The translations under genes were made by a program, and so were the position numbers. Positions 36,901 through 48,900 of a stretch of DNA of 64,000 nucleotides are shown here, piece after piece. Under the pieces are notes generated by a model. The model was not told where the DNA came from. It did no database searches and was given only the letters and a program-made list of their open reading frames with translations. Where the stretch lies: NCBI GenBank assembly GCA_004794655.1, contig SMMW01000152.1:434001-498000 (forward strand). The letters are read 5' to 3'. Position 1 is the first letter of the stretch; the number at the start of each line of letters is the position of its first letter. The DNA is from Marisa cornuarietis (taxonomy: Eukaryota > Mollusca > Gastropoda > Architaenioglossa > Ampullariidae).

Positions 36901-39900
36901 ACTCTGTGCTCATCTTTCTTAGGCAGCAGTTGCAGGGGGATGGCATGAACATCAACACAAATAACTCTTACATCAAGGAAATTCGCTCAAAATCTTCCTC
37001 ATTAAATACACAAACTGCACACGAAACTGAACCCTCAGGTAAGAAGTCATTGGGGAGCATAACCTATTCATGGAATCGAGACATACATCATTGAGTGCAC
37101 CAGAATTTTGAGCAGCTGCTCATATTCTATGCTTCTGTATGCTAGGATTATTTTATGAATTACCTATGTAGTCACATAAATTGAAGATGTATGATTTTTG
37201 TGGCTAAGTGGTTCCTTATTTTCTGTCACAGATTTCTGGAAAAAGCACCAGCTGCCTGGCCTTTTAGGGGGCTGACAATGCTGTGATCTCTAGACACTGA
37301 ATGCTATAAGTTTGACTAGATAGCATTTTTCATTTTGTTAGGAATATTATAAATAATTGCCAGTCTGCACACATTCTGTTACATTTAGTTTGAGTAAGTC
37401 AACCCAAACCACCCCCACCCCCACCAAACCTTTGTTCCTTATACAGCTTGTGTTTAGGACTGTGGCCAGATAACTGTGCTACTAAACAACCATATAGGAG
37501 CTTACTTTCACACCACAGTAGGATGTCTCCTATCTCCGGTGCTGTTTATTATATTTTTGGAGAACATCATGCTTGAAGCACTTCATGACCATCATACTTC
37601 CATTTCAATTGGTGGAAGACCAATCTGCAGACTACGCTTTGCAGATGACATAGATCTGTTAGCAGGTACAAGAACTGCAAGACCTCACCAAGAGACTGAC
37701 AGACAGCTCAAATGCATATGGATTGGAGACCAGCACTGAAAAGAGCAAAGTTATGATCAATGGCAACGGCAAAGCAGAGATCTATTTGAACGGGGTACAG
37801 CTCGAAGAGGTAAGCAGCTTCAAATACTTGGGATTCACTCTCTCCAAGGACCGCAGCTCCGAGCCAGACATCTGCATCAGGATCGCAACAGCAACAGCAG
37901 CAATGGCTAGTCTAGATAGGGTCTGGCATAGTCATAAGGTTCACTACCAAGTACAAGCTGTACAAATCCCTGGTAGTGCCGATCCTGCTCTACGGATGCA
38001 ATATGTGGCTTGCTGAAATGGAAAGGAGAATCCAAGCATCTGAGAAAAAGTACCTAAGAAGGCTGCTCCGGATCTCATACAAAGAACATAAAACCAACGA
38101 CTGTACAAAACAAGACTGCCACACACGTAGGACACCAGGAACCTCTACTATCAACAGTCAAGTGATGTAAGCTGGTCTTCTTTGGCTATGTGACCCGGCA
38201 CGACACCTTATCAAAGACTATCCTTCAAGGCCCCTTGGAGGGTGGCCGACGCCACGGTGGCCAGAGAAAGAACTGGCTTGTGAACGTTAAAGACTGGACT
38301 GGTCATCCTGTACAGGGCCCTCCACTCTTGCCTATTGTGACCTGCTCACTATCGCCCACAATAGGCAAGAGTGGCAGGCCGTGTGAGCCGCCATGTCTAT
38401 CCATGTGCTCCCCACAATGACAGGTGCCAGGCAAGGGACAACTGACTGACTGAGAGATTTGTGTGCATGAGAAAGTATATTTTTTTCTTTTTCTTGTTGA
38501 CAATCAGGGCAAGGGTTTGACTTACATGCAATGGAATAGTGCATTGTGGGGTATACCTGCTACGCAGTTGGATCGACTCCAAAGAGTTCAAAACACAGCC
38601 GCCAGGATTGTCACCCGTGCACTGAGCACTTCACCCCTATACTACAGAGCCTTCACTGGCTCCCAGTGAACAAGCGCACTGACCACAAAGTGCTTTTGAT
38701 TGCACAGTCCTGCATGTTTAAAACTGCTCCTGACTATTTGCAAGAGATAGTTCCTCCTTACCAGTCGTCACGTAGCCTACGTTCTGCCTCCCAGTCACGC
38801 TTCTGTCTCCCTGCAGTGGAAGACACAAATAAGAAGCGCACTGGAGCCAGGGCCTTCAAAAACGCGGCACCTAAACTGTGGAATGCTCTGCCATCGTCAC
38901 TGTCCACCAGCACCTCACCAACCACATTTCGAAAAAGACTGAAGACCCATCTGTTTATTTAAGACGGACTTAAACTTAACCAAGCAACACTTCTGTCTTT
39001 ATTTTTTACTTTCCTAGTGTTTTATCTATTTATTTACTTAATTTTTTTCTTATATTTTTTAATATTTATTTTGTTTTTGCTGCGCAATGAGCATTCTTTT
39101 GAATGGATACCTGCGCATTACAAATGGACATCATCATCATCATCATCAATGGAATCATCACAAAATAATATTTTCATGTAGACAGATCCAAATCTACAGA
39201 CCATTTTTTTTTACACAATTCTGATGTCTGTCATATCCATGCTTGACAAAAAAATTCATTGCAACAGCTGCATGGAGTTTTTTTCTGTCTGCTATCTCAG
39301 AAGCTAATAATAAAGCCAGTAGTATTTACAAGTTTACGTGCATGATAATATTGTGAATAAATTAACAAATACAAATGACCCATTAAAAAAATCTGTGCAA
39401 ATACTCATGTAAAGCTCTATTTCCTTACATTCCAAACAAAGTACATCAAATAACAAGCACTGCAAGTTCACTCAAATTTGTAAACGTTCACATCTAGTCC
39501 TGATTATTACCGAGATTTGCAGTAGAAATCAAAGCCTTTAACCTTTTCTTGAGATGTTTACCACATGATCGCTTATGATTTCGACAGCAGAATTAGGTTC
39601 ACTAAGTTACGTCATTAAAAAAAATGTGCTGGTACAATGGTCTAAGAATGCCATTGTCATGTACACAAAGTACTATCCCTGAATTACTATTCTTTAAGGC
39701 CTATTCTCACGCTGCAATGTTTTCAGGGTTTGCACGTGCAAGATTTTGCCTGCTAGGCACCGTTCTACTCTCATGTAGCAAGGCCACTCGCTAGTGCCCT
39801 GCTAGGTGACGTCATCCGCGCAGCGCATTGTGGGTAGTCGACAAAATGGCAGACAATCAGATACTTCAGAAGCTACTGCTGCTAAGTTAATAATATTGTC

Positions 39901-42900
39901 TGATGAAGTAGGGAGAGAGAAAAGAAGAAAAAAAAAAAGATGTGGGTGAGGGGTGGGTAGCGTGAAGGAGTCGCTTAGGTGCCTTATTTTCATGTCCTCT
40001 AAAAGAAATATCTTCAGAAGACTCGAGAGAATGAAGACGCTTTTTGGGAATGTCGTCTGCAACGTTTGAAGAACTTTTATATCTGATCGAGGCTGCCCAG
40101 AGCACGAGCAATTTCAATTCAGGCATTCTTGGCCTTATCTCGGTTGAGATACTCTATACTGGCAGTGTCGAACAGACACAGGTAGTTTTCCCACATACAA
40201 ATCATACTCGTACACCTTTCCTCTGACCACACCGCCATTTCTTAATTTGGAGGTAAAAGGGAGCTGACTGTTCAAGCATTCTGATTGGCTACAGCCATGT
40301 ACTGTAGGTCAGGCTCTGCAACAAAATAGAATCGCGTCCTATCCGTGAAAACCTCGATGTAACGCCCCCACCCAGCCGTGTCCAAAACTCGGAAAGGTCC
40401 TACTAGGGCCTGCTAACCCTGCTAAGTGCGGTATATTGCAGCGTGAGAATAGGCCTTAACTCCCTTGCAATACTGTCTGTCATGATAACCATCAGATAAT
40501 GACTCCATCTCACACTGTTTACAATACCCGCATCCCTTCATATCTTCATCCATTGCTTTATGTTCTATTCTTGTACCTCATCTTTATGTTGTTCAGTGTG
40601 CCTATACATCTTACCGTCCACTGTCTGTTATCTTTCATTTATCATTATTGGTCTGTGCAGCAAGTGTGATCTATCTTGGTCATGATGATGCACATTATAA
40701 GTTCATATTATTATTATTGTTGCTTTTTTCCTTTCACACGTGGTATTTTGAGAAGAAATAAGCATGTGACAGGCACAACGAACATTTAATATATAGCATT
40801 AAGGAAGGTTTCCTCGAACTAGCTTTGAGTGACGGTCGACATTTGTTTACACCCAGAAGCCCTGCAAAGCTGGACTGTGGGACACCCGAAAACTTCCAAA
40901 GCGTGTTTACATTACCTATAATCCGGTCAAGGTCAGTGTTAGTGAATTCTGATTCGGAATATGCAAAGTGTGTTTATGCATGTGTTCATTTCAGGAAATT
41001 TCTGACCCTTCGTCTGGTCTAGAAAAGAGTGGGAATTACAGCGTGGCAACCTTCTATTGGCCTTACTCTGGCCTTTGTTTGAAAGGTGAATGAATTTTAT
41101 GGTGGTATGCAATCTGACCCTTTATTTTTCAAAAGGTTGAGTGTGTTGCGATGTCCCAAACATTCCCTATTTTTGCTACTTCTGCACTCAGCAAGAGGAA
41201 ATATGAAATCAGTTACTGTCTTTAGTGACAAAACATACATATTTCTAGATGGTTTTTTGAAAAATCAGTTGGAGAGTGGATAGAAGACATGTTGAACATT
41301 CATAATATGCCATAATCTCAAAATGACTAAAAATTAATATTTTTGTCAAATTTAGAGGACGTGTCAGGCCTTAAACCAGCGTTTCTCAACCTTTTACTTG
41401 TGACGCCCCCCCCAGACGAATAAAGGTACGTCCGCGCGCCCCCCTTAGCCACTAATACCTATATGAGATATGAGAAAATGACCGCCTTTGCGGCCCCCTT
41501 TTCAGCAGCTTGCGCCCCCCAAGGGGGGCGCGCCCCCCAGGTTGAGAACCGCGGCCTTAAACCAACCCTTCCTTAACTTCCTCCCCTACACAAGCAAACG
41601 CATAGTTTAAACTCACGTTTAGGTTGCCCACAGAGTCAGAGGGGCATTTGAAGTGCAGAACCATGCGCCTGAATTTGGGCAAGTAGAACAATGACTGCAA
41701 GACATTATCAATATTCAGTAAGTTAACTTGAAAATAAAACTTCTATGATGTGTTTTAGTGATTGCTGACATTTAAATATTGTCTCACATTTAATTTGCCC
41801 TTGTACATGCTGACTTTAATGTTTAGCACATCAAACATAAAATTAACTTTGAAACTGCTGATAAATTAAAAGAATCTTCTGTACATCACCAGTTCTGTGA
41901 ATAGACCAAAAGTTCTCATAGCACTCATGGATATTCATCCACACAACACTAAATAAAAATATATCATATTGAAAAACAGAAACATTAGCATATGCAACCT
42001 TGCCCCTGCCCCACCTTGCTGGGGAGGTGGATGGGGGGGTAGGAGGAGGAGAGATAATTGCTACTTGCAAAATGATAATGTATCTGGTCTTTTGCAGCTA
42101 CAGTTTTCTTGAACATTAGCGGTTGAAAAGCCAGACAATAAAATGTCGGCAGACCAAATTCCAATTGGCTTCCCAATGCATCACTCAACATCAGGCACCA
42201 ACTTCTCTGCCAACTGATGCTTTTTGTAACAAAGTCAGTTTGTAAAGTGGGTTAAAATAAAAATACACAGACACATTTGTAACACTCCAAATGTCAAATG
42301 TCTCTTTTCCTGATCAATTACTTGTAGAGAAATTAAAGGGGGGAGGGGGCCAGTGGAAAAAAAATTTGGGGGAAGGGAGGGGAAGAAACCAGGCAAGGAA
42401 TTTTAATTCTTCCCATTTCCTTCAAAGTTTACACACATCTCCAACTTTGTGGACTACCTCAGACATGCAGTTACATTGGTTTTATGCTGCACTCATAAGC
42501 TTGCTGTTTCAAGTTGTAAAAATGTTAACTTGAAGAAAGTACCTGGATGACTGCACTGAACCAGCAGGTGTTTCCCACATTTTTTAAGCCCACTGGCCAG
42601 CCTTCTTGGCGTCTGCGCTCATGGGGGTTGAGTGGGTCCACAAACCATACTTCTCCTCTCTTCCTCTTGGTGCCAGCTTTAGACTCAGCCAAGCTTGCTT
42701 CCAGAATTCTGGTAAATGGAAGAACAGCACTACAAAACTCAAGTAAAGTTAACACAACACCTAGACATTGAGGTTAGATAAGCGTTATGCACATCTGCAA
42801 ATGAGCAAATTTTACATTGAGCCCTATGTATTTATGGAGCTTAAAACTTTGAGTCCAGACCTTGAACTCTGAGTTTGATGCTCAGGTATGCATAAATTTG

Positions 42901-45900
42901 AAGTACTTTAAAAAACCCCATTAAAAAATAAACTGAACACGAAGAGGAAGATAAATCAAAATTATACTTGAAGTTCAAAGTTAAAGAAACTATCTCATTT
43001 CATTGTAAAAATTGCAGTTTCTTGTAAATCCAAAACGAAATTAGGTATATCAGAAAACTTTGATACAGGCTTACACATAATAACTGACCACTACAACGTT
43101 TAATCCTGATTTCAGAAGATTCTAATGATTACACATTATGTAGAATAAACAAACATAGCTTATGATGTGGAACAACAACCTAAGTCAGGGGTGGGCAAAA
43201 TAGCGGCCCGCCAAGTGGTTTTCTGCGGCCCGCAGAAGCCCTTTGTCAACACACAAAAAAATATTACGGAAAAAAAAGTTACGCTTAGTCCCTCCCCACG
43301 CCTGCTGCGTACGTAATGGCCGGCTTTGAACTGTCTCGCCGGTAGCCAGTGGACCCTTTGTTACACCTGAGTTACGAAGCGGCCTGACCAACTTAGGAAG
43401 GTCATGACCAGACAGTGCGGGAGGGGGCCTGTAAACGCCGGGAGCGAAAGCGGGACGCATGCCGATCATGGTGTCGTCACCGACAAACAGCGCCGCGAAA
43501 AGCGGGGTGGAGGTGGGGTGAGGATGCGGAAGTGGTAGTAAACTGACTTTGTTTCCAAAATGAAAAGTGATTTGTGGCAATATGAATTGATGTTTGCTAT
43601 TGATGTCTTTGAAAAGTTAAACCAGTTAAATGTCACGCTGCAAGGGGAAAGATTGATTGGCTCATGACATGTATAAAGAGATACAATCATTTCAAAGAAT
43701 GTTATCTTTATTTTCAAGGCAGGCAAGTGAAGGGAAGCTCACACATTTTTCTTTGTTATCAAAGGCAAAAGTACCTGCTCACATGCATGTAAAATTTAGA
43801 GCACAGTTGGACAGTTTGAATGAAGAGTTCCAAAGACGATTTGTGGATTTTAAGGAGATGGAATCAAAATTCAACATATTATCATGTCCTTTTTCTGTTC
43901 ATGTTGATGATGCACCTGATGAATTACAACTTGAACTGATACACCTTCAATCAGATCATGCATTGAAGGAAAGGTTTTATTCCCTGTCACTGGTTGTGTT
44001 TTATAAGTGCCTCTCCAACAAATCCTTTTCTTGTTTAAGAGTATTTGCTGCCCAGCTATTTTCAATATTTGGTTCAAGTTACATCTGTGAGAGAAGTTTT
44101 TCCTGCATGAATATAAACAAGTCAAAGAACAGGTCATTGCTTTCAGATGCAAACTTGCAGTCAGTTATGAGAGTATCTACCAGTAATTTTGAGCCAAATT
44201 TTAAAAGAATTGTTCAGCAAAATTGTAGTCAAAAACATTTTTCTCATTAAATTGTGTGTGCTTAATTGTTCATTCTGGTTTTATATTCATTCCTACAGTG
44301 TTACATATTTCATGTGCTCATTATTAAATAAATGCGTTTGTTTACAATTTGGCGATTTTACGTCGTTTTTGTATTCAATTACAAGGTGCGGCCCTCGGAC
44401 TAGTCATGACCCAGCAATGCGGCCCTCGCAACGAAAAAGTTTGCCCACCCCTGACCTAAGTGACAGAAAAAGACTCAAAAGTCAGTAGCTGTCTTCGCAT
44501 GCATGTTCACGCTGGCACTGTTTTTGAAAAAGGTACATTTAGAAAAATTCAAATCTTCAAACTGACATCTTCTTGTTCCTATGTCGAGGGATTAACTCTT
44601 TTTAAATGTGATTCACCCAGCTACATGACTGGATTTTGTTTACATAGTTTTGTAGTAACAATTATTGAATATGAATCATGATGAACATGGGTGGGCAGCC
44701 TGTTCTTGTTAGTTGCTGAAGGGACAGGACACATTTGTCCAGCCCTGACTTAATGAGTTACAACCCCTGCTGATGTGGAACAATCTGCGAATAACTTAAA
44801 AAAAATTTAAAAAAAAACACACACACAAACCAAAAATAGTATGAATAATAAAATAGAATAATACATATATTTTATGCACCTAAACTTTCTTCCTTAACAC
44901 TTTCTTTAGTCAGTGTGCATCATCTGTAATTGCCTGCAGATAACTGCAAAACTTCAGAGAAATTCCCACTTACTGAGAGCACATCATGTAAAATAAAAAT
45001 AAGAAACCCGCAAATGCTGTGGGCCGACTATACATTTTATATGGTAAATAAAAGAGACAGTCAAGAATCAAAGCATGAAATTTAAAACTAAACTTTTACA
45101 AAACAAAAAAGGTGCTGACAACAGGATTAAAAAAGAATATGGACCTAAAAGTGTTTTATGAAAGTGATGTCAAGGGGAGATAAAGGTCACCTGCTTATGT
45201 CTTGCTCTTCTCGAGTGACTTGACCACCAAGAATTCCCTGTGAATCTTGCAGACTTGCGTTAATGGCTTTGTCAATATCATTTCGTTCACCTGTTTCCTG
45301 GGTTAAGTCAATAACTGGAATAAAAAAAAACAAGAATGGTTATTTATAATGTGCAGCATCACGACCAAGATAGAACGCACTCTCTGCGCAGACCAGTAAC
45401 GACAAACTATAACAAATAGTGGACAGTGATGTACATATAGGCACACAGAAAAACATAATGATGAAGTGCAAGAGTAGAACGTAGAACAGTGGAGGAAGGT
45501 ACATGATGGTTAGCATGACAAAGTATTTCAAGGAAGTTAAGAACAGCAAGTCAGGGAAAGTACTTTGTGAACAGATATGTTAACCTTTGAGTTGAATATG
45601 ATGTGGAAGAGAGTTCCACTGCTTAGCAGCACAGAGGGAGAACACCCACTGTCCATATGTGACTGTCTTTATGGTAGGGAGGGATAGAATGAGGAAGTCT
45701 GATGAGGAGCGAAGGTTTCGGACAGGGGTGTGGACAGACAAGATTTCAGTAGTGGGAGGAGAAGCCTTCAAAGAATCCATAGCATAGAGGAGAGCTTGTA
45801 GTCTATTATAGCTTTTATTGGTAGCCAATGAAGAGTGAAGAAGTGGTGTAACATGTTCAGATTTACGAGTTAGGAAAACAAGATGAGCAGCTGAATTCTG

Positions 45901-48900
45901 GACTTTCTGAAGCTTGTTAATAAGTACGTTATGGATAGGCAGCAAGAAGAGAGTTGCAATAGTCTAGTTTAGACAGAACAAATGAGCAGATGAGAATTTT
46001 GGTAGCTGAGATGGACAGTGTATGGTGAATGGAGATGATCTTCCGGCGCTCATGGTAGTACAAAATAATACCAAATAATGTCAATTGATGTCTTAAAGTA
46101 CCCTGCAAGTGGATAAAATTAAAATAAATATTTGTTTAAGACTAAAATTTTTTTTATTAAACAACATAAGTGAAACATGATAACAATTTATATCCAAATG
46201 AACAAAACTAGAAAAAATGAATGTGGTAAAAGTACAAGATATAAGCAGTTTTTTCTTGCGTACAGTTCCTAAAAAAAAAGAAAAACAAAGAAAGCTTTCT
46301 GATTAAACCAATAGTAATAATGCCTTACGAAATACATGGAGTTTTAAAGAAGCCCATTTGCCTCACCTGGATTTTTAGCCAGCTGTGACACCTGTGTAGG
46401 TATCTTTTTCATAAGAGGCTCCTGCTTCTCTTGGACAGTGACTGGCACCTTGGTCATTTTGGGTGTCCGCAGCTACACAGTTGCCATTGGGATAGGTTAA
46501 GATCAAGTAGTAATAATAATAATTAAAAACGTGATTTATACAACACATAATCAAGCTCATGAAGGAGCATGTTTTCAGCACTTAAGACAAGTTGGAGACA
46601 TAGAATATAAAGGACAGAAGGAGAAACAACTAGGCAGGCAAGTAATAAAAGACAAACACAGATGAAGTAGTAAATTGATGGCGATACAATAACCGACCTC
46701 AGGACAAGACTTAGGCAGGCAACAGGAGCAATGATCAAACTGAACAGTATGTAGAAAAGCAGCAGTGTTAACCTCCTGGCCAAACTCAAATTTCGCAAGA
46801 GTTCTGCTAATCTCCACTTTTGGTACACTTGCAAAAGTTAGACCCTGACAATGTATTTTGAATAGACTTGCCAAGACTACCCTGCAATGCATGCTGGAAG
46901 GAGACAAAGGCTGAGTAGCTGGGCAAAGGCTTGTCCAAAAACACCGTTACCCCAACTCTCTTGTGTCTTTGCATCTTCTATCTTTGTCTTTTATTGTCCG
47001 CATAGTTGTTTCTTCTTTGGTTCTTGGTATTCTGTCCATGTCTCCTACTTGTCTTAAGCACTGACAGCATGTGCTATATAAATCACACATTTATCATTAT
47101 GTTTTGTGAAGGACAGATCATCACTGATAGCTTCAGCTGCTTCCTATGCCTCCCATCTGCAGCCATCTAGAGTCAAGGGACTAAACTAAACAAGGGCCAC
47201 TGCTTAACAGAGATTGCCACAGCAACAGCAGACTGGTGACTTATAGAATGTTGACTGTTGGACACACAGACTGAGATGATTTGCAACATGAGCCCTAATT
47301 TGTACTGTGTAGATCCTACTGCTGCTGCTGTTCGTCACACTTTTGGTGAAAAGCTAAAGCTAACATTTCAACAGATTATTTTCTTCTTGATATTTCATAA
47401 GAGGACAGTAGTATATAGGACAACTAACAAAAGGCACATTTAGTTTAATAATTTAGCTTAATATCAAACTAAAAATCCAAAAATCCCTTTTTACATTAGC
47501 ATTGTACTTTTTTTCCAATTCAGTTGGTATTGAAATTACTTCATATCTTGCTACCTGTTTTCGGTGAATCGTGTCATCCTGCACTAACATGTCCACCACA
47601 TCTTCCAATTTGAATTTACCCTCTTTTGTACAGCAAGCACTAATGGCTTCATCAATCACACACTGATCGTCAATTCCTGTAACCTCCCGGATCTTGGCAT
47701 ATGTGACACTCAGCCCATCATCGCGAATACGCTGCAACAATACAGCAATAATTCTGTTATTTCTTTCATGCTTGTTTGTGTGTGTATATATACAAGTCTA
47801 GATAAATGTGTATACCACAGGTGTGTGCATATATATGTATGGGATGCTTTCACTTCTTTGATGACATAGTAAATATACATAATGCATGCAAACATATGAA
47901 TACATTACATAAGTATAACTTCATGTGCATTTTCCTGTGGACATTACACACCTTTATCTAAGCAACCATACACATGCATATATGCACATATACATCTACT
48001 ATGTACACACATGTATACATACACATACCGACAATATGCACACACATCCACAAACACACACTTTATCTGGGCACTGTGATTGATAGAATGGGCTAAAAGT
48101 TTTTATATTTTCATGATGTAAGTCCCTATAACTTTGACCTTTAAAGTGATCAAAATAATCAATGATAGTTCACCTGTAGTGTGAAGTTTTTGTAAAATAA
48201 AGTTTTATTGTAGCAAAGGAAATTCTGAACTATTCCAGAACTGTTCAACCTGTTGTAAAACCTATATGAAATAATGTAACAATGTCAACTTTAGGTGATC
48301 TATTTATATTGCTAATACCAATAATATACTACTGGTAATAATGATGCATCTAACTGCTCTTGTTTATTATGCACATTATGCAAACTTCCTACCCCCCCCC
48401 CAAAAAAAAAAAAAAATTGCCCGCAGTCTTATCTGTGATACATTCTAAATTTACATGCAAAAGAATGATCACTGATATAATCTGTGCAGCAGAAGGTGCA
48501 TTTTCTACAGCTTGAAGTAAAAGAAAAAAAAAAAAACTAGTCATCGTGCACTTTATATCCCCAAATTTCTTATTCACTACCAGGCTCACTGTTGATCTAT
48601 CCAGCTCGTGATGTCAAAACGTGTCGAATGTATTCACAAAGTTCCAAAGACCTTAGTGTACTAACTCTAGCACCAGCAGAGCCTTTACCCAATGTTTGTA
48701 ATTCCTATGAGATGACAGGTAGCGATAATTACGTACACGCCCATTATCACATTGGTTTAATTTTCTTAGCTTTTTCAGGCCTATATGCATATCCGTCTAC
48801 AAAGTAAAATCATGATAATGTCACACATGAGCTCTATTTTACCAGATGAACCATTACTGCATCGAGTCGCAGAAGCCGGAGGCATCAGATTTGACCAAAA

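Noticed and set aside
43657..44250. A 197-residue frame as a host gene
   Set aside because: It lies wholly inside the hAT element and is only the transposase C-terminal part; no ATG opens it in a convincing context.
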